Source: Monarcha castaneiventris obscurior (Eukaryota; Chordata; Aves; Passeriformes; Monarchidae). From it: 64,000 nucleotides of DNA. The position numbers were made by a program, and so were the translations under genes. The stretch covers positions 9,498,001-9,562,000 of the forward strand of contig JAMPIT010000379.1 in assembly GCA_026261815.1 (NCBI GenBank), read 5' to 3'. Below the pieces are notes generated by a model that worked only from the letters and a program-made list of their open reading frames with translations, searched no databases and was not told where the DNA came from. Shown piece after piece: positions 36,866 to 64,000 of this stretch (its first letter is position 1; each line of letters opens with the position of its first letter).

Positions 36866-39800
36866 ATGTCTCCTATTCTTAAGAAAAAATACTGTTTGTG
36901 CCCTCTTCTGGATGCACTTGCTACTTGTTAATAAGTACAATTTCCCTTCCTGGTATGAAAGAACATCTTTGTGTGTAAGATAACATAAATTGATTGGTCT
37001 ACATTTTAGAGATATTGACTGAAAATGAGCGAATCTATAATATAATATTATATATGCAAATGAGCTATACTTGGTAGCTGTATACTATAAGCATTATATA
37101 CTAAGTTACTTGAGATATATTCATAGAAGAATGGATAAAGAAGGGACAAAAGCTCAAACAAAAAACCAGTTTTGGTCCTAGGGCAGAACTGTAGAAACTA
37201 TGGACATGCCGAATGTAACAATCTGAGATGTAGATGCATATAAAATTAATTATTACTAGATTATCTGTGCCTCAGCCTGAAGTAGCAGTCCAATCACATA
37301 TCTGATAAGCAGGCTGATAAAGAATCAAACATATAAAACTGACACAGATTAGTGGCACAGTGCCAAAAATGTGCAGTGTGAAGTTGGTTTGTTTGCAAAA
37401 ATAGAAAAAAGGTCCCCTGTAATCCTACAGAAAAGTGGGCTCACAGGATCTTAAACCCACAGGTTATTTCATGCAGAGGCATGGCATGGTTCTAAGACGA
37501 CATCTGTTTGCAAAGGGCAAATACACATCATGCAGACATATGCTCATGCTGTAAGAGAGAAATCCATTTTGCTCTCTTGAGGAATCACAAGGCAGAAGAC
37601 AGAATTCACACAGCTTTCCAACCATCCAGCCACTCAGATGGATGAGAGACTGTCTCATGTACATACAGCAGATTGTAGAGAGACCCTCAATAACTCTCAC
37701 TCTTCAGGTTTGGTCGTATTTCATCATTTACAGAGAGGTTTTATGAACAGTATATATACAGCTCAAAAATTATGCAGCAATTATTTATTGGTTAAGAAAA
37801 AGCACGAACAGCTGGGACTACCATACAACACTATTGCTCACCATTTTCTTTCCATTCCCTAATTTTTTTTTCTTGCTATTTTCTGTTGTTCAGTTACTAG
37901 CAATTACCACCTCAATAATTACACTTTGCCTGTCTTATTACTTTCCTTATCTTACATGGCTACTGCTCAGGTACTGTCTTGCAGCTCAAAAATTATCTTC
38001 TCAAAGCTCTAAGTCACCAATGTAATGCATCAAACTGGACTCGAGGTCACAGAGAGCCTGAACCTGAATCCTTGGGCTGAGTTATATCTCCTGTCTGGGT
38101 CATCCTTTGAGTAAGTTGTCTCTGAACTCCTCCTGCTTCTGCCAAAGCTATGCTATCTCCTTTTCCATTGCACAGTTCTTAAAACCTTCATTTGCCTTTA
38201 CTACTTGTACACAGCAGTGTAGCATGGTTTAATTACTGTGTATGAAATCCATTTGTTACGCTGATGTAAAAGGTTATTTTAAATGGTGCACACTTTTGCT
38301 TGCAAATCTGACATCAAATGATTGTAAAAATAATTAAGTAATTAATTCTGCCAGCTGACAAGTCTGTGTCTGAATTGAGCATAAATGAAATACTGAACAG
38401 AAAAACAGGAAGTCCATCCTGCATGTTGTGGTATGATGGCTGGTGTCTGAATTTAGATTACAAGTTTAGGCTCTAAACATCTTATTTACCACAGAAGTAT
38501 TTACTTAGTATCCTGCCAATAAAGTGATCAATTGCTGAGTGGCAGAGGCAGGCTGTGTTAATGCAGAAATCAACCATAATCTAGAAGAACAGCATCATGG
38601 TAATAAGCAATAAGCAAAGGTCCTTCCAGTGTGGTTTCTGCATCATGCTGTTCATAAATGGTCAGGTGCTCAGAATGCAAAACTCCAAATCACAGCTTCA
38701 GGCAGGGCATCCTACAGCATAACTCCTTACAGCATGCTGAGGACACAGGAACTGAAAATAAACATTAGTCAAGATTCAGTGGGCAGTCAAGAATTAAATA
38801 TTTTTGCAATAATCATTGAGTCTTGGCACTCAAATATTTTAGAATGCCAATGTGGTCAAAATTCTGTGAAGAAAAACTAAGAGCATAGCATATGGCATGC
38901 TTTGCTTGTGTTGTGTTCATTTCGTTACAGAGGCCTAAAATTTGTTGATTATAGTGCTCCTGTGACATTTGTGTAGTTATCACAAGCCAATTCAATAACA
39001 GCTTTTTTAGCACCAGTTTGTGTAACTTATGAATACATGAATATATGTACCCTGCTATCATCTGGAATTTAAACTCACACTTAAAAATAACACCAAAAAT
39101 AAACGAGCCCATGAAGCAAGTAAGAATAATTCTGAAATCAGAAAACTGAGAAGATGAATATGAAATTGTCACAGGCTGAGCACAAGAGATTGTCCAAGTG
39201 ACAGAGTTACCCATTCTTGTGATCAAACTTTTCACTACACTTTGCAAAGAAGCTGCTTAAGAAATCTGCACCTGAGACTTTACTTCTTTCTTGTTCTATG
39301 CACAACATAGTATTTCTGCATACAATACAATCAAGTGCAGGAAGCTACTTCCTATTAGAGGTATTAAAATCCATGTTTTCTTCCTCTGGTCATCATTATT
39401 AAAAAGAAAGATGCATTACACCTGTATATCCACAGAGGAAGGTGACCAAAAAAATTACATTTAATTCAGAAATGTGGAAGTAAAGGAAGACTCCCAATAA
39501 AGGAGCAATTCTAAAAGCAAAACACACACAATTTGAAAATTCTTTATTAAGAAAAATGGCAGAAAAGGCAGTTTACTTATGGACAATCCTTTTGTTTGTT
39601 TTCTAGGTAGCACTGTGCCTGAAAGCCTCATGTAAGATTGCATTTCTGTTTTCAGCTCAAAACCAGAAGAATTCTCGGAGACTTTCGCAGCATCTTCTGA
39701 AGCTTACAAAGAAGTCTGAACAGTTACAGACTGCCTTGGATTGTTAAATTGTCTTGTATTTGGTGACATTTTAGCAACATACCACAGGTGCAAGGGCTTT

Positions 39801-42800
39801 GGCCAGCTCAGAGAAATATTTTTTCCATTAAAATACCTAACATACACTTCCCTTGGAAGGAGATGTAATAACTAGATGATACCAGACCATCCCTTTCCTT
39901 TTGTATAGAAGAATCTATTACCAGATAACATCCATAAACAGCCATAAAGATCAGGAAATGATTTTATTCTTAAATGGCAAAGCTATTTTAAAACAAGTTG
40001 TAATCACTCATTACATATTGCTTAACAGTTTAAATAGCAGTGATTTGAAAGAACATTTCCATGGTTGTTCTTTCAAAAATCAAAGTCTGTTTTCTGACCT
40101 GCTGTCATTTAAAATAAGTACGAAAATACACATGTCACTATAAACCTGCACTAATATTAATTTGGAAATTCCAAGTCAAAATTATTATAAAAGCATTCTG
40201 CTAACAAAACCAAAGGGATGCTCTGAAGAAGTTTGTCATGCAGCAGGTTACAGCCCAATGCACTGTGGGCTCTTTCTGTGTTTCTAACTTCAGAACACCA
40301 AGTTCAAAGCTGCACAGTTCTCCTGCAAGTGCTTTTTCAAAATGAATGAAGCCAAAAGTATCCTGGGAAGGAGGCCAGGACTGCTAACAGAGATTACAAC
40401 TAAGAATGTCATTAATAAATAGCAGGATTTACTGTGCTAAGGCACAGGCATAAAGAAGTGTTAGGTGGAAAAAAAGGAAGTGAGAGGCAATAAAAGAACA
40501 TGGCTAAGGCCTTGACAGGTAAAAGGAGCTGGGGTAAATGAATCCTACTGGGAACAGATAAGCAGCATAAACTATGATCATTTCCCTGTAGTCACTGTAG
40601 TAACACCCAATATTATTCTGCTATCAGAAAAAACCTTTGAAAGTCATTGGCAAAACCCCTCTTGCTTGCAGAGACTCACAAGCTACCAGTGCTGTAGTAC
40701 AGACAGCCCTAATCCCATTGACGACAGCAAGGGAGCCAAGTGAACTGCACAGTGAAAGATCACTTACTAGGATTTTTCTCTAAGTGCTGAAAATGAAGCA
40801 CCTGTCTGCCTTGAAAGGAAAAAAAAATACATTAACTGCTATGCTATGTATCTGATGTCAGCTTTATATCTCTTCTTATCCTGGTCTTAGTGCTACAAGA
40901 CTTGTTGCAAAATCTATTGAAATGCTGCAAGGGTGGTGTTTCCAGAAGAGACTGCTCATGTCTGATTTATTTTCATTTTAAAAATCAGTTTGGTGGTCTA
41001 ATCTCTCACCACTTACATAGGAATCCCTGAAGATTAGTGGGATGTCACTTCCAGGCTTTTATATCAGCTATTGCACTTCCCTGGCTCATAAAGATGTCAC
41101 CTGCTTTATCTGATACCATAGATTCAAATGATACCTTGCCCAGAGCATCCCATGGTACTTGCACATGGTGTGAAAGATCCTGCTTTAGTCTCAGACCTTT
41201 CCTCTACTTTCAAGGCCCTTATTTATGCATTTGAAGCTGTCTGTTGTGTGCCCAAGTGCCATGGCCCCTCGTTTTTTCCAGAAATCCTCCCATGCCCATC
41301 ACTTTAGCAGACCCCTCTCATACCCTGAGGCTGAGCCTCAGAAGGGAGGGAGGGGCCAAGAGGCCAGGCAGGAGATGTTGCCCCTTCAAGGCAGGCAATA
41401 CCCTGTGCTGAGGATCTCCTCAGATCCTTCCGTTCTCCACTCTGGCCTCTTCCACCATCTGCTGCAAAGTTCAGGGGAGCAGCACCAGGGATCCTGATGA
41501 GACCTCCCTACCCAGCCTGTCTCCCTGCTGGTGGCCTGGTTTCAGAATATATATAATTCAAGTTTATCAGGGGACCTACAACAGCATACATGGTTTATTC
41601 TTCTTCCTTTCCTCAGTCTCGGTCAGCTACAGTTGGTCATGGCTAAAGAGACTGAGAAAACACCCCCTTTGGTTTGTACCTTTATGTCACTCTTTTCTTA
41701 CCAGAATTAATGGAGGTACATATTTATCTGTGAGTTTCATAAAAATGTTTCAATCTAAAGTACTTCTTACTTAGCATAATCTCATACAATGAAAATGTTT
41801 CCCTGGCATTTTAACTGTGAGATGACCAGCTATGGAATGACAGAGCCTGTGCCCCACGCTGGGCAAACCAGCAATGAAGTAGAAGGAGTCACCAGGGATG
41901 CCTCATGGTGAGTGATGTGTCTCTTCCACCCCCACACAGGTCCTCACCTGTCAAAAACATAAAATGTTATAATAGTAATTTTATACCAGTTGAGTTTCAA
42001 GGTAACAAGACCTCTTGACGGACCTGTATTGAATAGTAACTCATTGTATGAAAGGAGCATGGAAACAGCATGCAAAGACAGGACACCCAAAACTGCCTGA
42101 TCTGAGAGCAGGCAGATTTCCAAAACAGGAGATGAATAATGACAATGTTTGTTTATGAGAGGGATCTGTTTGATTAAGCAGAAACCGGGGGATTACCAAC
42201 AGGCTTTTGAGAAAAGATCCAGCTTGAGAAGTATAAAAAAATGGAGGGAACCTTGTGACTGTGGGGTGAGATATGGGAGTGGAAGGCACTCAGCACAGCA
42301 GTTTGATCCCTGCCTCAGATGCTGCCAGGCATCACCCCACTGCCATCTTGTCCTGTATCCTCCCAGGATGGGGTGCACCAGCAGAGAACCCACAGATCAG
42401 AGCCCATGGAGTGCCTTCCCACCAGCACATGGACTAGCAGGCAGCAGGGAGTAGGTAAAGGTAAAGACACAGCAACCCCGTCTCCAGCAGGAGAACATGC
42501 ATGGCCACAAGAGAGGGGTGCACTTGTCACCCCCTGTCCTGTCCAAGGGGTGTGCACACCTAAGTGTGCTCCTGTGGGATTAGAAATGGTGGGGATTAGG
42601 GAGTTTAGTAATTAGTAGGTGCTTTTTAACATCCTGCAAGTGTTTTGCCCTCTGCTTTATCTGTCAGCCAGTTGATATTGATCCAAAAGGTAAAGTTCAC
42701 AGAGTGTCAGCTAATTATGTGTCATTAATAAATCAGTAAACCACTTAGATCCCGATCTGAGTTAAACCACTTAAGTGAAACAAGTCTTGCCTGTGCAGTC

Positions 42801-45560
42801 CCTGGTGCTAAAAAAGTCATATGCTATTAAAAACACAATGAGCAATTAGCTTAAGTAGCCCTGAATTGCACTCAAGTTACGATAGGTCTTTAACTCAGAT
42901 GATTGACTACTTCATTTCCTAGCAGAAATGTAGTTAGAAGTTAACATGCTTCTTCTTGATGCTTTAATTATCTCAAAGACAGTTGCTGCTGGCTGCAGTC
43001 CTGTGCATTCTTCTCTTTATGTGGTCACCCTAATATGAGCTTGTATTACAGAAAGGAAATTTTTTTATTTCCAAATTATGCTTCAGTAGGTAGTCTCTCT
43101 TCACATGCATTGGTGTAATTTGCAGTCCAGATGTTAAACCTGGGGAAACACCTCCCAGATTCTACCAGTCTCTAATTAGGTAATGCCTACCAGTCTCTAA
43201 TTTCTCATATTTGTCATGCTATCACTAAAGAAATTAAAAATAACTGATGAGCTGAGAGAGTGCAGAAGGAGGAGAAGGAAATAAAAGTTTCCTGTTCAAC
43301 AAAAGCATTGAAGGTAAAATGTAGCTAAAGCTTTTGGATCCTCAAGTACAAGCTGGAAAGCAAGAGTCTTCAATGGTTAGTTCCAGAGAAACAACACAAC
43401 CCCTAGAATTTTATTGAAAATATTAATCATGAAGCACAGCAAATAGATTTAAAATATATAATTCAAATGTCCCATGAAAGAAATACACATATAATTGTTA
43501 TTAATTTAACAGAAAGAAAATAATAAAGCTACTGGTCACCAAAAGATTTCCATCTAAAAAGAAGCTCTAGCAAGTGGCCAGCCTATTACTGCTAGAGCTT
43601 GCCCTGATTTTAGACATTTAACTGCCACCAAGGACATCCTTGCATCTGCAGATCAGGACCTCAGCAGGAACAAGCTCAGTTTCAGAGGAAGATCCCTGTA
43701 TGGAAGAAGACCTCCTTTCTATTACAGAAGGACTAACATCAAACTGCTTTACTGCAGGTAGGCAAGGGCACGTCCCTAATTTGCACCCTCTTTCTTGGGA
43801 GGTTAGATACATTACATCAGTTTTGTCACCCTGCAGTTACTTAAACCAGCAGGATCTTGTTTAGTGGTTAGTCGTGCCTGTTGAGGTGAAAATTAATGGT
43901 TTCTCTAAGCACTTGCCTATGGCCATGTCCTTTGAATTGTCTTTCTTTGACCCCACTTTTTGGCCTGAAAGCATAAAAAGTCTTGCACTCTTCACGTGAA
44001 GTTGCTACTCACTGTTTAGATTAGGACCAACCTTCTCAATGAGTATGTAGATGTTATTTATTATAATGGATTTATGATTAGGGCTCTCATACAATGCCAA
44101 AAAACCCACAAATTCACAAGTAAAAGTTAATAACCAACAAGAGAAACATAAAATTACAACTTTCCAAGCTATATTGGAAAACAGAGCTCCAATAAAGCAC
44201 TATAAAACTTACTTATAGGAATAAATATAAAAACCCAATTACATGAACAATGTGTTTTATGATGAAGAAGAATAAAAGCCACACATCTTCAAACTAATCT
44301 TTAAGATGTCTCTGATGTATTCACAGTCCTATTATGTGGCCTTCTTTGGCTTTAACTACATCAGCAGCACTTCCAAAGGTGCAAATGAATAGCAGCCATT
44401 TGTAAAATAAATGATCTGACCCATTATCTAGCTAGAGCTATGGAACTGGATGATTTAACTGCATTTACTACCATACCAAAAAAAAAAAAAAAAAAGTTAA
44501 ACCCAAGACTACACTGGGCAGAAACAGAAGCATTAGGTTAACAGTGCCTGGTAACTGGCAAGGCCAAACAGGTACTGTTCCAATTAATTATAGTTCCCAC
44601 ATGATTCAAAGGTGCTTTGACAGCAGCAGGCACCACCAACTGTTCATTTGGGCTGCGAAGACATATGGAACCAGGGACAATCAAATCCACAGTACAAGCA
44701 TTAAAATGTTATCTGTTAGCTTTGTAGTCTTTCTGGCTTTTGCCTCCAAGTGTGAGCTAGAAGATTGTTTATGTAGGAATTAAAGATGCCAGCAACAACC
44801 AGTGGGACTCCCCAGTGCTACACCAAAGTGGTTATCTATTCTGTGGCAATTTCTCCACTCTGGTAAAATGTCACATATGCTTATTTGACCTGGTTTATGC
44901 AGAAAAAGAAACAGAAAAGACATCACTAAAACAAAAAAGAAAAACACAAAAACAAACCCAAAATCACAAAAAATGCATACACATTAAAAAAACAGAACAA
45001 AACAAAACAAAAGCAAACAAAACAAAAACAAAGAAACTCAGAGCACTTCACTGGATAAATATAAGAGCAATTAAAATTCATACTCTGTCCTAGAATCACA
45101 GAATGTGGAGCTGTGGCTGAAGTACCCTTTATTATTGTTTTCCAGTCATTTTTCTCTTAAACGCTTCTTCTTTGCTCTGTAAAAGTGAAATAATTGCTGT
45201 TTAACAGTATTATTGTTTCACTGTAATTGTGAATACTGAACAACCCATCACAGCTAAGGCAACCACAATGATTATAAAAACCTGCATCTCCCACAGATTT
45301 GGCTAATGACACAATCTGTGTACAGCTACAACGTAATTAGAGGATTCTGCCCATTACTAGAAGACCGAGACTTCAGGTGTCTTTAAGAAGGCAATTAGGA
45401 GATAAAAAATGTACTGTATAGTAAGTAACAGACTTAAAAAACCTGTCTGGATACCATGATTGCTCTGTGTCTTTTTAAAGAATTGTTTGGCTTATCTACC
45501 ATTTAAAAATAATACCCAATCTATCTGGGATGGCTTCATAATAAAGCTGGGATTTCCTTC
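36866..45560. other. Intergenic, no gene seen
   Basis: About 8.7 kb without a supported gene. It contains an 18-base A tract (44478-44495) and an AAAAC-type low-complexity tract (about 44928-45040). A GC-richer patch lies at about 41225-41530 and another at about 42240-42560. Their frames of about 90-100 codons show no recognisable domain. A small CR1-tail-like piece may lie at about 45089-45135. Confidence 0.55.
44928..45040. repeat. A-rich AAAAC-type low-complexity tract
   Basis: Irregular runs of AAAAC, AAAACAAAAC and similar units on the + strand. Similar tracts occur at about 30978-31015 and, complemented, at about 24519-24590. Confidence 0.8.
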
Positions 45561-45806
45561 ATGAGGAAATGGCCTCAAGTGGCACGAGGAGGTGCATCTA
45601 GGTTGGATATTAGGAAACATTTTTTCATGGAAAGGGTTGCCAAACATTGGAACAGGCTTCCCGGAGAAGTGTTGAGTCACCATCCCTGAGGTATTTCAAA
45701 GACTTGCTGATGTGGCACATAGGACATGGTTTAGTGGTGGGCTTGGCAGTGCTAATAGTTGGGCTCAATGATCTTAGAGGTCTTTTCCAACCTAAATGAT
45801 TCTAGG
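45561..45806 (+). mobile_element. CR1: CR1 LINE 3' end
   Basis: Plus orientation. GAGGAAATGGCCTCAAGTGG, TTGGATATTAGGAAACATTT, GGAACAGGCTTCCCGGAGAA and CACCATCCCTGAGGTATTTC are followed by GGTCTTTTCCAACCTAAATG and ATTCTAGG. This is a standard CR1 3' UTR. Confidence 0.9.
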
Positions 45807-47940
45807 TATTTCAAAATAAAAGCAAAAGCTGAACAAAAATTAGAAGCACAAAGTTTTTGGGAGGATCAGAGTTTAATTCCCACTGAGGTAATATTGCCAC
45901 ATAAAATTACTTTCTCGTGTGTCAGATCAGTCATATCTAAGTGTCAAAGGGGACTTTGACACAATAAAAAAAACCCTTCTCTCACAAATGATCACAAAAT
46001 CATGTCAGACTACCCTGACCTTGTGATTTGCATTTGCTTAGTGGACTCTCATCTTTATCAAAAAATGTGTAAAGGAGGTATTACTGTGAGACCTCTAATT
46101 CTCCAAGTGATGAATAGTGTTTGAGTGTTTGGTCATTTGTACATTGGCCAATAGCTTTTGAGAGGACTGGAGTGCCTCTGAAGCTCAATCCAATTGTATA
46201 ACCTTCTGTGTACACCTGCAACTGGTGAAGTGACATTTCCTCCATTTCTCCTCTTTATTAGAAACTTTTTAAGCTAAAAGAAAAAACCCTCACTTAGCTT
46301 GCCATAATTTTCCAGACAACTTCCCCGGATGTCATCATTTGCCACCTTCTGGTCCACAGTCCACTGGCCACCTTCAAGCTATCCTTTCTCTTACAAGGGT
46401 GAAGCTAAAGATTGAAAAGGTACAGAGCACCAGGAAGAAAAATCTCAAGTACAAAGACCATTAAAACTGGCATTTTGAGCATCCAGAACCAGGGCACAGT
46501 TTGCAGAAAGCGGTCCAGACACTTCAGCTGAATCAATTCTTTCAATATACAAATTACAGAGATTAGAGATTCTCATGTAGGGAATTCGGGTCTACCTATC
46601 CCTTCCTGCTAAGAGAGAATGCAAGGTATTGACTTAAATGCTCTCAGATATTTCTCTCAGCTTATCCACCACATAAAAGTGACAGAATTACTTGTCTTTA
46701 GAAACATGTAAATTTGAAAATTTTACTCTGTTTAAATAGTATTCTCAATTTCTTAATCTTATCACCTGCTTATAAAGGGAGATGTTGATAAACTATTTGA
46801 TTTTTTTATTATATTCAGATACATATCTAATCCAGTAATTTCCTTCAAGGAAACAGTGAAGGTGCTTTTCTATGAGTTCCTATATAAACATAAAATAAAC
46901 TTCATCTTGACTTAGAAATACTTGCCTTATTTGTCCAGCACTATTCTTACATGGTAAGGGAGATGTGAATGTAAGGGTGGAGCTCAGAATTACATGAGCA
47001 GGTAAGAGTTACTGTGAAAATATGTTCTATTTTATAAACATTGTGTGTATTTGCTTTTGTTTTATTTTTAATAGCTAAGGATGTTATTCCCCGAATCCTT
47101 CATATTATCATTGTTTGGTCAGTATTTGTCATGGAAGTTAGCTTTGAAAAGGGATTTAAAAAGAAAATAATGAAAAGCTTTAAAGCCAGTTGGGAGGCAA
47201 GGTCACCTTCTGAGAAGCACAGATTAAAGCAGCAAAGCCAGGATCACTGCAAAGGGGAGATCTTCACTATCACCTAAGATATATTAAAAAAAATAACAAC
47301 AGATAGGTCCAAGAAGGCCTTTGAAGCTGAGCCCCGTGACTGTGTGTGAGAGCAAGGAGCAAGAAACAGAAAGAGGTGGGGGAGTAGAGAAGAAGCATTT
47401 CAGACCAGGATGTACCAGAGGAAAGCAAGGGTGGGCAGACAAGGGCAGGTAGCCTGGGGAAGAGGCTACAGCAATGCAGGTTGCTTTGGTGTCATCCATG
47501 TGGATCAGGTAAATCATGTCAGGTTCTAGTGGAAGGACATACCAACCCTGTACCAACTCTGCGTGAAGCAGTCCATTGTTTCCCTATAAGACAGGCTCCT
47601 TGTCAAGAGCAAACTTTTACTAGCTCCATTACACGACTTCTTAAATCAGTAGCATCTCATCAGTGGAAATTTTTTAGGATGGCTTATTTTACTTTAAGCA
47701 TGTTATTTGCCAGTGCAACCTAAAGTGAAACAAGTATTGTTACAAGCATCTTTTTGCCAGTTTAAGTGTAACATTTTAAAGTCCTGGGCTAGAAATCACA
47801 GCCCAAGCGCATTGCCCTGCCTAGGTCAGACTGATCAGTGCAGTCATGGTCTGAAGGGGGTATCTCTAGTAGGGTAAAGTACAACTAGAAAACAGAGTAA
47901 TGGGGAAAACCAGAGGTACAGACCAGACCCCAGAGGAGGA
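45807..47940. other. Intergenic, no gene seen
   Basis: AT-rich sequence. Frames at about 47041-47723 lack domain similarity. No RNA gene was recognised. Confidence 0.6.
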
Positions 47941-48155
47941 ACATTGGATATGCCAGGGCTTGTCAGCTTGGAAGAGATTATAAGGAATATGACTGACATC
48001 TATAAAATCCATCAGCACAGTAGCTGAGTATGGATCCACTGCTTGCTGATTCTTCTTATAAGGAAAGCATCATCTGAAGCTGGGAGAAGCCACGGTCAAA
48101 ATGAAAAATGTTACTTCTTATGCAACAGCTGTGGGGTAAACTGGACAAGTGTCAT
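47941..48155 (+). mobile_element. CR1: Ancient CR1/L3-like LINE fragment
   Basis: Plus orientation. GGGCTTGTCAGCTTGGAAGA is followed by ATGACTGACATCTATAAAAT, then a degraded stretch. This matches the upstream part of the same ancient 3' end seen at 36330-36865. Confidence 0.55.
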
Positions 48156-49787
48156 GAGAAGAAATCCACTGTCTTACTAAACACGAAGAAAACATATGCC
48201 ATCGGCTGCAGGTGGCTGGGGAATGGGACAGTATGAGGAGGCATTCCCATATAGGTCTAGCCTTACCTGATGGTGGCTGCTCCTGCGGGCTGCAGGGTAT
48301 TGGGCTGCAATATTATAAAAGAAGAGGAATCTTGTTCTTACACAATAGTATTTTCTGCATTTCACTAAAAACATAGCATTGTTTCCTTAAAAAGAGGAGT
48401 ATCATAATTCTCAAAATATTTTGCAATTCACAATTCAACTTCTATGCATAGCATTTGGCTGTTGCTAAACAGTTTGTGTTGAAAGGTTTTCATTTTACTG
48501 CATTTTCAGTTTTGAAAGATGAAGGTGATATATCATCTGAATTGCAGATGCAGTTATACCCACATGAATGCTAGAACTGGTGCAATCTTTCCTTGTATTT
48601 CTAAAGTATTTAATTACTGTAGTGATAGACATATTCAAGCCCTGACTATTGTTGACATTTAATAGTTTTGTTTATACCAGACGTGTATATCAGATGTATC
48701 AGGATACAATTAATTCTAAATTTTTTTTTTTTAAGTGGATGGAATTTGTTGTTGTAGTTATGCTACTGTCACCTGAACATCCTTCTGCCTCCAAACTCCT
48801 CTTTGCACATTTTCTATGTGAAGTGTCTTATAAATCCTGAGGACATCTTGCACCCTCACGAGGCTGTACAGCCTTGTTACGTAAAATACTCTGATGCAAG
48901 CAGAACAAGACAGCACAGCAGACAAACCACAGTGCTCATCGTGCATTGAATGCAGGTAACATAAAGCCCAATATCCCAGCTTGTCAAAAACAAACACGTT
49001 ACAGAGGGTCTGTTGTGGTTTAGTAATGGTATTCTCCATTTTCATGCTACTGCAAAAAAACCCTGTCCTGGTTGAAAACAGCACAGGGCTTAAAAGGAGG
49101 GCAGATATGAATGATACATTCCTTTCTCATACTCTTCCACAGTCCATTAAGCAAGCTAGCAGGTAAGGAGAGACCCCAAAATCCGTAATTTTTATCTGAG
49201 AAACCCTGTACCAGTGATGTCAAGGCAGGCTTTGTAATGCTCTTTAGAGACAGGAATTTCATGCATTTTATAGATAAACTCTGAGTAATCTAAGTAGAGC
49301 TGAACAATCCATCGCTCAGTGTTTCATGGAGGAAATCCCTCATATGTGCACCATCATATAAATTCTCTGCAGTAGAGAAAGGAATAGAATCTGATTCTAC
49401 AGGTCAGGATCCTGTGGTCTGCTCGTCACTGCACCTTCCCGTGTCTCCAACCAACCTCCTACTCTAAACTCTCGCAAGTCGTCACGTCCTTCTCTCACTC
49501 CACAGTGGTGTTTTCCCAGGTCATATCTTGATCTATTGCCTGAAGCAAGACCCCACAGTAAAGAAATCTGTGAGCAAAGCATGATTATCTGTGTCATTGT
49601 ACCCTATCACACATGGCTGCATCCCAATGGTTTCCTCCCTCCCCACCCAACTTCTGCCTCCAGAGCCTCATTCCGACCTTCCTGCCTCACCCTGTCTCCT
49701 CCCAGGCCCTTTTTCTCACCAGGCTTTGTTCTCATTCTGACTCCCTCTGCCCATTCTCTCACCGTTTTAAGCCCTCCTGTTAATTCT
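48156..49787. other. Intergenic upstream of TGS1
   Basis: No gene seen. The last 300 bases become C/T-rich towards the TGS1 promoter. Confidence 0.6.
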
Positions 49788-49990
49788 TTACTGGGAGGGT
49801 GGTGAGGCACTGGGGTTGCCCAGAGAAGCTGTGGATGCCCCATCCCTGGAAGTGTTCCAGGCCAAGCCAGACGGGGCTTTGAGCAAACTCGATTAGTGGA
49901 AGGTGTCCCTGCCCATGGCAGCGGGATCGGTGCAAGGCGATTTTAAGCCCCCCCACCCCAACCCAAACCATTCCGTGATCCTATGATTCT
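49788..49990 (+). mobile_element. CR1: CR1 LINE 3' end at the TGS1 promoter edge
   Basis: Plus orientation. GGGTTGCCCAGAGAAGCTGT, GATGCCCCATCCCTGGAAGT and GGAAGGTGTCCCTGCCCATG are followed by CCAAACCATTCCGTGATCCT and ATGATTCT. It ends about 300 bases before the TGS1 start codon, directly beside the CpG island. Confidence 0.9.
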
Positions 49991-50291
49991 GCTCCAGTCA
50001 CTACTCCAAAAATGCCTTGCTCAGGCTTTCCGCTTCTGTTTCCCACTCCCGGCTTTACGAGGCTTTGGCTGCTGCATCTTTTGTTGCAGATTTTACTTGC
50101 GATGCCCCTTCCCCCCTTCCTTGTTGCCTACTCCGAGCCCCATCCACACGCCGGTACTCCCGGCGGGGGGCCACTGGAAGCGCCGGCACCGGATCAGCGC
50201 GGCCCCTCCCGGCCGCAGCGGGGCGGGCGCGGGCGGCGGTTCCGGCGGAAGGCGGCGGGGCCGGGCCCGGCGTGGGGAGCTTCCCGCAGGA

Positions 50292-64000
<13,709 letters not shown>

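Noticed and set aside
38813..39247. A 144-codon open frame on the minus strand
   Set aside because: Composition is ordinary AT-rich DNA. I see no recognisable domain, no flanking splice signals and no promoter.
41225..41497. A 90-codon frame in a GC-richer patch
   Set aside because: No domain, no Kozak context and no splice partners. It may be an unidentified repeat.

Overview
The window is nuclear DNA from a bird, most likely a passerine or close relative. It carries many CR1 LINE fragments, several of which show the avian CR1 3' end with ATTCTATG-type repeats. It also carries solo LTRs of types common in songbird genomes, and small spliced exons spread over long AT-rich introns. Only two protein-coding genes can be supported. 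They are arranged head to head, as TMEM68 and TGS1 are in other vertebrates, and each runs off one end of the window.

Left part (1 to about 17.8 kb, minus strand): a TMEM68-family acyltransferase gene. Five coding exons (11440-11767, 10295-10459, 7635-7828, 812-872, 283-422) join in phase into 296 codons. The family's last short exon lies beyond position 1. A non-coding first exon sits in a CpG island at about 17.4-17.8 kb and has a strong splice donor at 17595/17594. The protein keeps the acyltransferase blocks HGAIPID and SPGGVREAL. It is only about 60% identical to human TMEM68 as I remember that sequence, so it could be a TMEM68-like paralogue rather than the orthologue.

Middle (about 17.8-49.8 kb): roughly 32 kb in which I see no gene. 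It holds CR1 copies of different ages, a nearly full-length solo LTR (25675-26261), a weaker LTR candidate (about 31.4-32.0 kb), simple repeats and a perfect 15-bp inverted repeat at 23323-23359.

Right part (50.1-64 kb, plus strand): TGS1, trimethylguanosine synthase. Eleven coding exons from the CpG-island ATG at 50292 to 63573 join in phase into 818 codons. They cover the lysine-rich and tryptophan-rich N-terminal half and most of the Rossmann methyltransferase domain, including [14 protein letters not shown] and SPPWGGPDY. The last exon or exons lie past 64000. The splice sites are unusual. Intron 5 has a GC donor. Intron 9-side exon choice has a frame-breaking decoy acceptor. The last intron seen begins with a perfect U12-type AT-AC donor (ATATCCTTT). 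This last point is the most interesting, because TGS1 itself finishes the caps of the snRNAs that make up the minor spliceosome.

The two products act separately: the TMEM68-family enzyme in lipid synthesis at the ER membrane, TGS1 in nuclear RNA cap maturation. Their link is positional.
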